Assembly: GCA_002372615.1 (NCBI GenBank) | Contig: DFHG01000009.1 | Location: 186,001 to 250,000 of the forward strand | DNA: 64,000 nucleotides | Direction of reading: 5' to 3' | Origin: Mycoplasmataceae bacterium UBA3729 | GTDB taxonomy: Bacteria > Bacillota_I > Bacilli_A > Mycoplasmatales > Mycoplasmoidaceae | In this document: positions 44,632 to 54,656 of the stretch, one piece after another | Layout: each line of letters starts with the position of its first letter | Position numbering within the stretch: the stretch's first letter is position 1 | Program-made: the position numbers and the translations under genes | Notes under the pieces: model-generated | The model's input: the letters and a program-made list of their open reading frames with translations, nothing else | What the model was told of the DNA's origin: nothing | Databases searched by the model: none

Positions 44632-45606
44632 ATGGAAGAACTATTATTTAGCAATTACATAGAGATAGCAAACAAATTAAAAAAAAATCATAAATTAGCA
44701 GCAATAATTGAAACTGACACAGTTATTGGTGTTATTTCATTATCTCCATCTACAATTTATCAAATTAAGAAAAGACCAAAAAACAAAAAACTTGTAACAT
44801 TTGTCACAAATATTAACCAAATTGATTCATTAAGTATTAATGAAAAAAATTTTCTTAAAAAATTTTGGCCAGGTGGATTAACAATTATTAAAAATAAAAT
44901 CTCATATCGAATCCCAAATCATAAAAAATTATTAAAAATAATTTCTCATACTGGTCCAATTTATTCATCTAGTGCTAATATCTCAGGAAAATCACCAATA
45001 AAAAACACACAAGAAGCTATTAATGAATTTAAACATTATAAAAATTTTATTATTGTTCCAGGCAAACAATTGTCAAATAAACCATCAACAATAATTGATT
45101 TAGATACAAATCAAATAATTAGAGAAGGGGCAATTAGTATAAAAAAAATTATGAATGAATTAAAAAATATAAAGCAAAAGATCTATATTGGTAATGATCA
45201 TGCTGGATATAAAATGAAGATGTCAATTATTAAATTATTAAAAAATAAATACAACTTTATTGATTTGGGAAGCAATAATGAAGAATCAACAGATTATCCT
45301 ATTTATGCTAAAAAAGTTTGCAATGCAGTTCTAAAAAACAAAAATAATATGGGAATACTAATATGTGGTACAGGTTTTGGTATGAATATTGCTGCTAATA
45401 AATTTAAAGGAATTAGAGCTACAAACATTATTAATCCACTTATGGCTAGTTTAGCTAAAGAACATAATAATTGTAATGTTATTACATTAAGTGCTAGATT
45501 TAATACTATAAACAATAATATCAAAATTATCAATAATTTTATAAATACAACTTTTTTAGGTGGTAAACATCTCAAACGTATTAAAATGATTGAGGAAAAT
45601 AAATAA
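44632..45606 (+). CDS. Fusion of threonylcarbamoyl-AMP synthase (TsaC) and ribose-5-phosphate isomerase B (RpiB)
   Basis: One continuous 324-residue frame with two enzymes. Residues 1-180 are a YrdC/TsaC domain: AIIETDTVIGVISLS, IKKRPKNKK, FWPGGLTII and SSSANISGKSP; this makes threonylcarbamoyl-AMP for t6A in tRNA. From about 183 (KIYIGNDHAGYKMK) it is RpiB, with the catalytic Cys in GILICGTGFGMNIAANK and the LAKEHNNCNVITLSAR and FLGGKHLKRI motifs; this interconverts ribose 5-phosphate and ribulose 5-phosphate. The junction has no stop, frameshift or TGA. In Bacillus the two are separate genes in one neighbourhood. The stop overlaps plsY as TAATG. Confidence 0.9.
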   Translation: MEELLFSNYIEIANKLKKNHKLAAIIETDTVIGVISLSPSTIYQIKKRPKNKKLVTFVTNINQIDSLSINEKNFLKKFWPGGLTIIKNKISYRIPNHKKLLKIISHTGPIYSSSANISGKSPIKNTQEAINEFKHYKNFIIVPGKQLSNKPSTIIDLDTNQIIREGAISIKKIMNELKNIKQKIYIGNDHAGYKMKMSIIKLLKNKYNFIDLGSNNEESTDYPIYAKKVCNAVLKNKNNMGILICGTGFGMNIAANKFKGIRATNIINPLMASLAKEHNNCNVITLSARFNTINNNIKIINNFINTTFLGGKHLKRIKMIEENK

Positions 45607-46379
45607 TGTTAGTTTTATTCACTATCCTTACAACTTTTACTTTTTGCATAATTGGTTATAGTTGTGGTAATATTTTATTTGGATCAATTATTGCTAAATT
45701 ACAAAAAACAAATTTACGTTCAATTGGAAGTGGGAATATTGGTGCAACAAACTCATTACGTGCAATGGGTAAAACTATTGGTTTGATTGTAATGCTTTTA
45801 GATGCTATTAAAGCTTATTTAGCAGTCATTATTGCATGAACAATTTATCTATTTACTATAAATAAATGATTTCCAAAAGGTCATGAATTATATACAATGG
45901 TATATCTTGCTGGTATTTGCGCTATTATTGGCCATTGTTTCCCCATAACTTATTTATTCAATTTAATTAGATATGGATTTAAAAAACAAAAAACATTAAT
46001 GTCAATTGGTGGAAAGGGAATGAGCTGTACTGTTGGTGTAATTGCTGCTATTAATCCATTTTTGGCAGTAATTTTAATTATTATTTGACTAACAGTTTTT
46101 TTAATTTTCAAAAAAGTATCAATCGGTTCAATATGTACTGTTTTATTTACTCCATCCTTTACTTTTATTAGAGAAATTAATTTACAATATTTGTTTGGTA
46201 ATGGACTATACAATAATTCTTTATGGTTCATTATTAATGATTCATATACAGCTAACATTTATCTTTTTGTTGGTATTTTTATGCTGTTAACAATAAGTTC
46301 TTATATTGTTGTTATTAGACATATTTCTAATATTAAAAAAATTATAGAAGAAATAAAAATTGAAGCAAAATCTAAATAA
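45606..46379 (+). CDS. plsY: Glycerol-3-phosphate acyltransferase PlsY
   Basis: PlsY transfers an acyl group from acyl-phosphate to glycerol 3-phosphate, the first step of membrane lipid synthesis, using the product of GpsA. The 257-residue membrane protein has the three family loops: GSIIAKLQKTNLRSIGSGNIGATN, GHCFPITYLF, and GGKGMSCTVGVIAAINP. Seven or so membrane segments. Three TGA Trp codons (45837, 45867, 46086). Confidence 0.94.
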
Positions 46380-46442
46380 TTTTATTATTTTTTATTTATA
46401 TATAAATAACAAAAATAAATATTCCAATTAACATTTTCTCCC

Positions 46443-46448
46443 TATAAT
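46443..46448 (+). promoter_or_regulatory. -10 box of the 303-residue membrane protein
   Basis: TATAAT ends 10 bases before ATG 46459, predicting a leader of only a few bases. Confidence 0.5.
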
Positions 46449-46458
46449 ATTCTGTGAT

Positions 46459-47370
46459 ATGAGAGATAATTTAAAAACAAGAATAGTTAATGTTGATTCA
46501 TTCAATGCAAATAATGGTAATGTTATTATGAATTATGCACGTAATAATCAAATATTAGATGAAAAATTTAATGATGATAATGTTGAACATAAAAAACTTA
46601 ATAAAATTCAACGAGTAAATCCATATTACAATTACATTCCTAAATTTTATTTATCTGAATTAAGGCATAGCAAATTATCTTCAATAATGTATTTAGTTAT
46701 TTTTTCATTGTTTATAGTTTTAAGTATTACATTAATTTCTTTATCTGTAACAATTTGAGCACCTAATATAAATAGCTGGATATTAATTTTATTAGTATTA
46801 CCATTTTCACTTTGTTTAGGTAAATTAATTATTAGTTGTAATAAATATCATAATTTTAAATCTGAAGCGATGTGTATCAATTTTAGGGATGATAAAGTTT
46901 TATCTAATAATGTTCAAAAAGCTTATACAAACTATAAAACTCAATATATTGATACAAATTGGTGTAGTGCATTTTTATACATAATTACCCTATTAACCAT
47001 TTTAGTTGATGCAATTGTAATTATGTTTGATAAAAATTTAAATGATATTCATTATAAATTTGGTGATTTTATAGGAGTATTTAAAGATGGTAAATATTCA
47101 TATGTTATTGTACTTATATTTGCATTAGTTATATTTAGCTTTACTTTTATAAACCATGTATATTCAATTATTAACAATTATATAAGAGCATCAAATATTG
47201 AAAATTTTTATAACAATTCTATTGCAAATGATGAAAATATTAGAGAAATAAAAAAAACAAAAAATAGAAGAGATGCAATTATTTTTTTCGCAATTATCGG
47301 AACTATATTTTTCTTAGTTTGATTCTTATATAAAATAATTTCTAAAAAAAGAATAAACAAAGTTAATTAA
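46459..47370 (+). CDS. Hypothetical multi-pass membrane protein
   Basis: Unrecognised 303-residue protein. A polar N-terminus of about 75 residues is followed by two helices (MYLVIFSLFIVLSITLISL; SWILILLVLPFSLCLGKL), a cytoplasmic stretch, two more helices (LYIITLLTILVDAIVIMF; YVIVLIFALVIFSFTFIN) and a last one (AIIFFAIIGTIFFLVWFLY) before a basic tail. TGA Trp codons at 46756 and 47320. It converges with rpmA 4 bases away. Confidence 0.7.
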
Positions 47371-47374
47371 TAAA

Positions 47375-47665
47375 TTATTTAGTCAAAATTTCAACTTTGG
47401 TTTTATTATTTTTAAAATCAGAATATTTAACAATACCATCAATCTTTGCGAATAATGTATGATCCTTACCTTGACCCACATGTTTACCAGGATAAATTCT
47501 ATTACCTCTTTGTCGATAAATAATTTGTCCAGCTTTAGCAAATTGACCATCACAAATCTTAGCACCTAAAAACTTAGGACGAGAATCTCTACCATTCTTT
47601 GTTGAACCTACACCTTTTTTACTTGCAAAAAATTGCAAATCAATTTTATTATTTATAAATTTCAT
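47375..47665 (-). CDS. rpmA: Ribosomal protein L27
   Basis: 96 residues. It starts with an extension [21 protein letters not shown], and the sequence LQFFASKKG is the Firmicutes-type N-terminal processing site cut by the Prp protease, whose gene is directly upstream. The body has [17 protein letters not shown] and [20 protein letters not shown], typical of L27. Confidence 0.97.
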   Translation of the reverse strand: MKFINNKIDLQFFASKKGVGSTKNGRDSRPKFLGAKICDGQFAKAGQIIYRQRGNRIYPGKHVGQGKDHTLFAKIDGIVKYSDFKNNKTKVEILTK

Positions 47666-47666
47666 A

Positions 47667-47960
47667 TTATCTTTTTCCCTTCTTTATTGTAATATATCTT
47701 GAATATTGTTTTTTTAATGCTAAGAGTTGCTTAAAAATTAAATTTAATAAATTTTGATTATTAATAGATCTATTAATTAACTCTATTGATAGCAATGGTA
47801 TTTTATCATTCTTTGTTAATTTAATATCAGTTTTTTTAAATCAGCTAATAGCGCATTGAACAATTGCACTTGCTCCACAGCAAACTAACTTAGCTAATTT
47901 AGTATTACCTGCATGATTAGTTAATGTTAATTTATCTTTAGCAAAATAAACAATGATCAT
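47667..47960 (-). CDS. prp: Prp cysteine protease (YsxB family)
   Basis: A 97-residue protein between rplU and rpmA, the position of Prp in Firmicutes, where it removes the L27 N-terminal extension so that L27 can function in the ribosome. The catalytic His and Cys are visible in [20 protein letters not shown], and the TGA in AISWF is Trp. It starts one base before the rplU stop region and ends two bases before rpmA. The L27 cleavage site in the neighbouring gene supports the assignment. Confidence 0.88.
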
Positions 47961-47961
47961 A

Positions 47962-48261
47962 TTAAAATTTAATTGATTTAACAATTAACTTAGTATATGG
48001 TTGTCTATGCCCATATTTTCTTGTATGATGCTTTTGACTGATGTGATGAATAATAGTTAATTTTTTTTGTTTACCTTGTTTTGCTATTTCACATTCAACA
48101 AATGCATTAGGTAAATATGGTGTACCAATTTTATCATCAACCATTAAAACCTTATCAATTTTAATAATTTCACCTACTTTTTTATCAATTTTTTCAACAT
48201 AGATTTCATCTTTAATTGCAACTTTATATTGCTTACCGCCAATTTCAATAATTGCAAACAT
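47962..48261 (-). CDS. rplU: Ribosomal protein L21
   Basis: 99 residues: [20 protein letters not shown] at the start and [17 protein letters not shown] ending ([20 protein letters not shown]) typical of L21. AGGAGG precedes the ATG by 7 bases, the strongest ribosome binding site in the window. First gene of rplU-prp-rpmA. Confidence 0.97.
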   Translation of the reverse strand: MFAIIEIGGKQYKVAIKDEIYVEKIDKKVGEIIKIDKVLMVDDKIGTPYLPNAFVECEIAKQGKQKKLTIIHHISQKHHTRKYGHRQPYTKLIVKSIKF

Positions 48262-48304
48262 TATTTAACCTCCTTTATTAATGACTCATTTACTAACTAG
48301 GTAT

Positions 48305-48354
48305 CATAAAAATGATTTTAAACCTGTGTAATATGGTTGTATTAAGGATACAAC
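48305..48354 (-). promoter_or_regulatory. Possible structured leader of rplU
   Basis: On the minus strand GTTGTAT-CCTTA-ATACAAC forms a perfect 7-bp hairpin (48336-48354), followed by a smaller ATCAT-TTTT-ATGAT hairpin (about 48306-48319), both upstream of the rplU ribosome binding site. L21 operons in Firmicutes often have an autoregulatory leader; equivalence is inferred. Confidence 0.35.
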
Positions 48355-48490
48355 TATTTATAAATATACTATATATTTTGGAAATTGATATTGAAAAAAT
48401 GCAAAAAATAATAAAAACTAATGATAATAATATTACTAAAATATTATCATCATCATTAAATTTGTTTTTAATTCATAAATCATTAATATT

Positions 48491-48521
48491 AAAAAATACA
48501 CCTTTAAGGTGTATTTTTTTT
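48491..48521. terminator. Bidirectional intrinsic terminator
   Basis: AAAAAATACACC-TTTAA-GGTGTATTTTTTTT: a perfect stem including ATACACC/GGTGTAT with A and T runs on both sides, so it works on either strand. It would end the minus-strand lipoprotein B transcript 49 bases after its stop. Confidence 0.85.
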
Positions 48522-48569
48522 AATTTATTTCTATTAACTAATTAATTACAAATTACAACATTAAACGAT

Positions 48570-50973
48570 TTAGAATCTACCATGATTAATGAATAATAAT
48601 TCAGATATACCCCTACATAAATTCTTAAAAAAGCTATTTTCGTAACTTGTAATCTTATAATCATTAACAAAATTTATATAACTGCATATGGCATTTACTC
48701 CGGAAAATATAGCCAATAAAGTTCAAGTAAAAGTTAATAAACCAATAACAGTAATTAAACAAATTGATTTGATGATGTCAGAAGAAATAATTTCTTTCAT
48801 TTCTTCTATTTTATTAACATTAACTAAATATTCATATGAATCATTTTGTAATTGATCATCATCAGTTGCCTCCAAGAAACCTGCTTGGTAGTATATTTTA
48901 AGTCTTTTCTTTTCTACATCACTTAAATTAGTGAAATTTTCATAAGATTTAAGAGATTCTTGATCATTTCTCAAATTTACTAAAAGATTACAATTACCAT
49001 TTGAACCAACTTTTTCTAATAAACCTTCAACATCTTTTACATCACTATTTATATCTAAAACATATCAAAGAGTGGAGCTAATGATAATAACTAAACTTAA
49101 TGCAATAGCTATTGCAATTGCTTTAGTATTCATTGATTTTGATGCGTATTGTTTTTTGACATATTGTCAACTAGGAGAAGTCTCTTTTCAACAATATTTT
49201 TGTACAAAATATAATGAAACAACAGTTATCACAATAAATGTTAATGTAACTGCATTTAAAATTATGAGGGCAGTTTCAATGCTATTTAAAGTTTTTATTG
49301 CTTCTTCAGCCTCATTGATTATTTCATCTTTTTCTTTAACTTTTGAATCAATAATGTCATAATTATCTTTTATTGATTCATATAAATTAACAGAATATCT
49401 ATCAACTACACCTGAATCTTCATTTACTTGCTTATCGATAATGTTTTTTAATGATGTTGGTGCATCAAATGTATTATTTGCAACAAAAATATGATGATGA
49501 GTATAACATGTATTGAAATCACAAATTTCTACTTTATTAGATTCATCATTCTCAATACAACAACATTCCAAGTTAAAATTTGTATTATTAACAAGTTTAA
49601 TAGCTTGTTGTTTCTTTTCAGGTAATTGACTAATATCTTCAATTTCTGCTTCTTCAATTAAATTAGAAAGTAAGTAACCATTAATCATCATACCTGTATC
49701 AGCTAATGCAAATTTATCTAATACACTTTTACTATTGTCATAAGAATTTCAGAAACTATCAATTCCATAATTAATATTATTACTTCAAGTAAACTCAAAA
49801 TTATTACCATTAAAGTATGTTTTATTAATTTGTTGCTCTTCAAATTCTTTAGTTATTGGTAATTCATAATTAGTGTATTGTCATTCACTATCACTTGCGT
49901 TAATGTCAAAAATAGTTGTATTTTCATCTTCATAATACAATGAATCATCTTTTAATTGTGAAGAATGTGCAGTGAGTTTAGCAATATTATCACTATTAAG
50001 ATATTCATTTTTTATAAGTGTATAGTCAACATTAATTGAGTATCTATTTTCATATGAATTACCTTCCATAGAATAAATAATAGGTTTTAATGTGTATCCT
50101 GGAATAATGTCAGTTACAAAATTTGCATATAATGAATCATCATAAAAATAACTAGTTTTTGTTTTTACAGTAAAGATTTTATTAAAATCATTTACTTCTA
50201 TTTCTTGATTACCGGAACCATATTTTGTATAAAGTTTATCTCAATAATAATTTTCACTTAAATTTGTATTTACACTAATTTGATAATTGTTTAAAAAATC
50301 ACTTAATAGTTGTTGGGTAATAATAGCATCAAATTCTTCGCAAATATTAGTGAAGCATTTATACATATTACTTTGAACATATTGGATTATAGAAACAATA
50401 TCATCATAACCGAATTTTTCAATAGCTTCTTTTTTAAATTGTTCAAATTGGTTATCTGCTTTTTCTAATAATTCATCTCTTTGATTGGGATCATTAACAT
50501 TATATTGATCCATATACTCTAATAATGAACCTAAAACAGAAATTTTTAATTCATTCATTTCTTCATGGAGATTTACATTTAAAACTCTTGACAATTTAAT
50601 CCTATAATTTTCAATTGCAAAATCCCTTAAAGCATTTGTTTTAATTGTATAACTCAATGCTTTACTTTTTTTAGTAAATAAAGCAGCATGGAAAGAATTT
50701 AATTTAGATTTAAAATTTAATAAATTTTGTTTTGTATTCTTATTTGGTGATCAAACCATTTTTTAAATCTTCATTTTCTCTAGATTGATATAGATCTTTG
50801 AAATCACTTTCCATACGGTTATATGTTGCCATACTAACACCATAACCAGTATCATATCCACCAATATCAATAATAGTATTTTTAAATGAGCATGAAGTTA
50901 ATGTACTTGCTACTGCTGTATTAGCAATTAAAGCACTTGATGTTAAAAGTAATATTTTAAATTTCTTATTCAT
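48570..50973 (-). pseudogene. Lipoprotein B, paralogue of lipoprotein A, with nonsense codon and frameshift
   Basis: Compared with lipoprotein A it keeps the same layout: lipoprotein signal with lipobox LTSC, long helical region, two helices (ALIILNAVTLTFIVITVVSL; IAIAIALSLVIIISSTLWYV), polar loop with VGSNGNCNLL, and a third helix. The first 23 codons are identical base for base. Near 50740 the frame breaks: a TAA stands where A has CAA, and about 10 bases later one extra A shifts the frame; from about 50720 down to 48570 the coding frame is open again (TGA as Trp). Translation from ATG 50755 or 50657 could give a product without a signal. Otherwise this is a recent pseudogene. Confidence 0.75.
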
Positions 50974-51014
50974 AATTATTGATCTTTTCATAGCGTATGA
51001 TATACATTATGTTT

Positions 51015-51572
51015 TTATTTATTTATTTTTAAAAATCTAAACATTAGATAACAAATACCAAGTGATGAGAGATATATTTCTTTATTATTCATAATTAGAT
51101 TGATTAGTTGTTTTTCATTAATTCATTTATTTACACTAATAGATTCAAAAAAACTACCATCATTCATGCATTTTGTTTTTTTACATCCATTTAAATTGAT
51201 TAAATAATGAAAAACAATTTCATTCATTTGTGTAGTAGCAGTAGCTTTATTTACAGAAATAATATTTTTTTTGGATATAATGTAACCAGATTCTTCAAAA
51301 ACTTCTTTAATAATATTTTGTTCTTCGCTTTCATTTTTTTCAATTGATCCAGTGATACAACAAGGATACAAAAATTTATCAATTTTATTGATAAATTTAT
51401 TAATTGGTAGAGGTTGGTATCTAACTAAAAATTCATAACAATTTTTAGATCTGTTAAATCGGTAACAAAGTGCAGCAGTAGAATTTACTCCTCTTCTTTC
51501 AGCATAAATAAATCCTTTTTTGGTTTCAAATAAACTTAAATGTTTGGTGTCAAACAATTTCTTAACGCTCAT
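51015..51572 (-). CDS. NUDIX hydrolase
   Basis: 185 residues with a NUDIX box GSIEKNESEEQNIIKEVFEESGY (about 76-98; the usual REx2EExGU appears as KEVFEESGY), the motif that hydrolyses a nucleoside diphosphate linked to another group. The N-terminal strands (GFIYAERRGVNSTAALCYRF) fit the fold. Substrate not predictable. TGA at 51123-51125 is Trp. Divergent from sufC across 29 bases. Confidence 0.82.
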
Positions 51573-51582
51573 ATGAATGTTA

Positions 51583-51588
51583 TATAAT
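51583..51588 (+). promoter_or_regulatory. -10 box of the suf operon
   Basis: TATAAT ends 13 bases before ATG 51602. An in-frame ATG at 51590 would precede the predicted transcription start, which is why 51602 is taken as the sufC start. Confidence 0.5.
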
Positions 51589-51601
51589 TATGTGTATATT
51601 T

Positions 51602-52372
51602 ATGTTTGATTCTTTGTCCATTATTAATTTGATAATTAATATCAATGGGAAAACAATTCTTTATGATATTAATTTAAAATTAAAAACTGGTGATGTTATA
51701 GCACTTGTTGGACCAAATGGTGCTGGTAAGTCTACACTTGTTAAATCATTAATGCAACACTATTCAATTGAGATAAAAAAAGGATCAATTTTATTTAATA
51801 AACTCTTATTAAATAAATTAAAAACATATGAGATTGCTCGTCTTGGTTTTTTTTATGTTGATCAAAATCCTCCGCAATTAGAAGGTGTACCCATGATTGA
51901 ATTTCTAAAGGAAATTATCAAAATAAATAAACCTAACTCATCTTTTTATGAAAATTTTGCTTTAATAAACAATTCATTCAAAGAATTATCACTTGATAAT
52001 GATTTACTTTCTCATTCTGTAAATGTTGGTTTTTCTGGAGGGCAAATAAAAAAGCATGAATTAATTCAATCAAAATTACTGGATTCAAAAGTTCTACTTC
52101 TTGATGAAATTGATGCCGGACTTGATATTGATGCCATTAAATCAATCATTAAATATATTAATGATTCAAGAGAAAAACATATTACCATTATTATTTCTCA
52201 TGATTTAAATATTTTTAAAAAAATAAAACCAAATAAAGTTCTTTTGATTGCTGATAAAACAATAAAAAAAGTTGGGGGAATTGAAATTATTGATGATATT
52301 AAAAAGAATGGTTACAAAAAGTATCAATCAACTACAAAACAATCTATCAAAAATGATCCATTTAAATTCTAA
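51602..52372 (+). CDS. sufC: Fe-S cluster assembly ATPase SufC
   Basis: SufC is the soluble ABC-type ATPase of the SufBCD scaffold. The 256-residue protein has Walker A VGPNGAGKSTLVKSL (about 35-49), a Q-loop VDQNPPQLEGV, the signature NVGFSGGQIKKHELIQ and Walker B LLLDEIDAGLDIDAIK, the Suf-type wording. First gene of the operon; the stop lies 20 bases inside sufD. Confidence 0.93.
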   Translation: MFDSLSIINLIININGKTILYDINLKLKTGDVIALVGPNGAGKSTLVKSLMQHYSIEIKKGSILFNKLLLNKLKTYEIARLGFFYVDQNPPQLEGVPMIEFLKEIIKINKPNSSFYENFALINNSFKELSLDNDLLSHSVNVGFSGGQIKKHELIQSKLLDSKVLLLDEIDAGLDIDAIKSIIKYINDSREKHITIIISHDLNIFKKIKPNKVLLIADKTIKKVGGIEIIDDIKKNGYKKYQSTTKQSIKNDPFKF

Positions 52373-52973
52373 TCAATTTATTATTTTAGATGATTTGAAA
52401 AAAGAGAATATTTCATTTAACATTACAAAATCAATGGATTTATTTCTAATAAAAATGAATGAATTAAATAAATCATTTAATTTTGTTTTTAAAGTTAATA
52501 CTAACACAACATTAAATGTTTATTTTTTTTCTGCAATTAGTGATGCTAAAGATAGTTATAAAATTGAAATTGATCATAAACCATACTCAACTGTTAATTT
52601 AGAAGTAAAATTATTTGTTAATAAAACTAGTTCAATAAACTTCAATGTTGATGCTAAAATTATTCGTGCATCCAAAGGATGTAATACTTCACAAAAAATT
52701 GATGGTTTTATTTTTAGCAATGATGCAAAAATTTCTGTTATTCCAGCATTACTAGTTGATATCAATAAAATTAATGCATATCATGCAGTTAATATTTCAC
52801 ATTTCAACAAAAACTCATTGTTCTATCTACAAACCAAAGGTTTAAATATCAATCAATCTACAAAAATTTTATTAGAAAAAGAATTATTTGTTCTCAAAAA
52901 AACACAAAGTAACCAAATATATAATAATATTTATAAAAAATTACTTGCTAAGATAAGTAAAATGTATAAGTAA
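52353..52973 (+). CDS. sufD: Shortened SufD-like scaffold subunit
   Basis: 206 residues, about half the usual SufD length (around 400). The beta-helix core and C-terminus are kept: KIDGFIFSNDAKISVIPALL, NAYHAVNISHFNKNSLFYLQ (the conserved His where SufD has ASHGA) and TKGLNINQSTKILLEKELF. The N-terminal helical domain is missing, and no frame upstream restores it. ATG 52353 is chosen because it begins the first strand; it overlaps sufC. The place between sufC and sufS supports SufD. It would pair with SufB on SufC. Confidence 0.8.
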   Translation: MIHLNSNQFIILDDLKKENISFNITKSMDLFLIKMNELNKSFNFVFKVNTNTTLNVYFFSAISDAKDSYKIEIDHKPYSTVNLEVKLFVNKTSSINFNVDAKIIRASKGCNTSQKIDGFIFSNDAKISVIPALLVDINKINAYHAVNISHFNKNSLFYLQTKGLNINQSTKILLEKELFVLKKTQSNQIYNNIYKKLLAKISKMYK

Positions 52974-52975
52974 AT

Positions 52976-54208
52976 ATGGATCAAAAAAAGTTTTCACAAA
53001 TTCGTAAAGATTTTCCATGATTTAAATACAATAGTAAATTTTGTTATTTAGATAATGCTGCTACTAGTCTAAAACCCATTCAAGTCATTGAGGCAGAAAG
53101 CGAATATTACAAGAAGTATTCATGTAATCCTCATAATAATGATTCTGTTTTTACTTATCATGTGTCAGAATTGATAAATGAAACGAGATTGTCAGTAGCT
53201 AAATTATTAAATGTTGGTGTTAATGAAATAATATTTACTTCAGGTGCCACACAATCATTAAATATGATTGCTTTTGGTATTGAACCATTTATTAAAAAAA
53301 ATGATGAGATTGTTTTAACTTATTTAGAACATGCTTCTAACTTATTACCATGGTTTGAATTATGTAATAGAAAACATTCTAAAATTGTTTGAGCAAAAAC
53401 AGGGATATATCCTAAAGAATCTGATATTATTAAATCAATTAACAAAAAAACAAAAATTGTTGCTATTTGTGATGTAAATAATATTATTGCCTATAAAATT
53501 AATATCAATGATTTAACACAAAAAATTAAACAAATTGCCCCTAATGTCATTATTATTGTTGATGCCACACAATCTATTCCACATATTAAACATGATCTTA
53601 AAAACGCAAACATTGATTTTTTGGCATTTAGTGCTCATAAAATGCTAGGTCCTACAGGTGTAGGGGTTTGCTATATTAATTCTAAATGACTTAATAAAAT
53701 TAAACCAATTCAATTTGGTGGTGGAATGAATTCCATTATTGATGCTGATTCATGTTCTTATACATATGCATCTGGACCAAACAAGTTCGAAGGTGGTTCA
53801 CCTAATACTGCTGGTATTATTGGGTTTAATGCTGCAATTAAATATTTAAATAAACTTGGTTGGAAAAATATTTTAAAACATGCTATTGCATTAAAAAAAT
53901 ATATTAATAAACGTTTTTCTGAGATCAAAAATATTAAATATTACAATAAGAAAACAATTTTTCCGATTGTGTATTTTAATATTAATGGTGTTTCTGCACA
54001 AGATTTAGCAAATTATTTAGGAATTAAAAATATTATTGTTAGATCGGGTCTTTCTTGTGCAAAGTGTTCTTATTTGATAACTAAAATTGACGCCGCTGTA
54101 CGAGCAAGTTTTTATATATATAACACTAAGCAGGATGTTGATTTATTAGTTAATGCATTAAAGAAGTATAAGAAAGGAGATGAATTGGTTAATGTCCTTA
54201 AAAAATAG
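52976..54208 (+). CDS. sufS: Cysteine desulfurase SufS
   Basis: SufS takes sulfur from cysteine using PLP. It has 410 residues: YLDNAATSLKP at the start, TSGATQSLNMIAFG, H119 in YLEHASN, the PLP Lys222 in FSAHKMLGPTGVG, and the persulfide Cys361 in RSGLSCAKC. The segment around DVNNIIAYKININDL departs from the usual VSNVLG wording. TGA Trp at several places. It overlaps the sufU start region by 17 bases. Confidence 0.95.
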
Positions 54209-54656
54209 CAATAGTAGTCAAATTATGCGTGCAATAATTCTTGACCATTATGAACATCCTAAAAATTTTGTTAAGAATACTAACATTAATAAATTAAAAA
54301 ATTATTGCTCTTTTAACACTTCTTCTCCTTCTTGTATCGACAATTTAACGGCATATCTTTTTATCAAAGATAATAAGATAAATGATATTAAATTTTCTGG
54401 TGTAGGGTGTGCTATAAGCACATCATCAACTGACATAATGTCAATTATGTTAATCAATAAGACTTTAAAACAAGCATTAAATTTCATTAACAATTATTTA
54501 AATATGATCGATGGTAAAGAATATGATTCAACTAAATTAAATGATTTACTTGCATATAAAAATGTTAATAAACAAATTAATCGTATTAATTGTGCCAAAG
54601 TAGGAATAATTGCTATTAAAAAAGCAATTGAGAAATATGAAAAAAAAGATAAATAA
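54192..54656 (+). CDS. sufU: SufU sulfurtransferase/scaffold
   Basis: SufU accepts sulfur from SufS in Gram-positive SUF systems. 154 residues from ATG 54192, which has AAGGAG 12 bases upstream (ATG 54180 would abut it). Conserved metal/sulfur residues: Cys48 and Asp50 in SPSCIDN, Cys73 in GVGCAIST and Cys134 in RINCAKVG. The long insertion before the last Cys is characteristic of SufU rather than IscU. The stop overlaps the sufB start. Confidence 0.93.
   Translation: MSLKNSNSSQIMRAIILDHYEHPKNFVKNTNINKLKNYCSFNTSSPSCIDNLTAYLFIKDNKINDIKFSGVGCAISTSSTDIMSIMLINKTLKQALNFINNYLNMIDGKEYDSTKLNDLLAYKNVNKQINRINCAKVGIIAIKKAIEKYEKKDK

Larger units (their letters stand above)
48262..48569. other. Intergenic region: rplU leader and terminator
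   Basis: 308 bases without a convincing gene. The rplU-proximal half holds a hairpin leader and the distal half a strong terminator; both are listed separately. A 77-residue open frame on the plus strand runs across the terminator and is not believed. Confidence 0.6.

Noticed and set aside
48312..48545. A 77-residue plus-strand open frame between rplU and lipoprotein B
   Set aside because: It runs through the strong bidirectional terminator and the rplU leader hairpin, has low-complexity content and no ribosome binding site.
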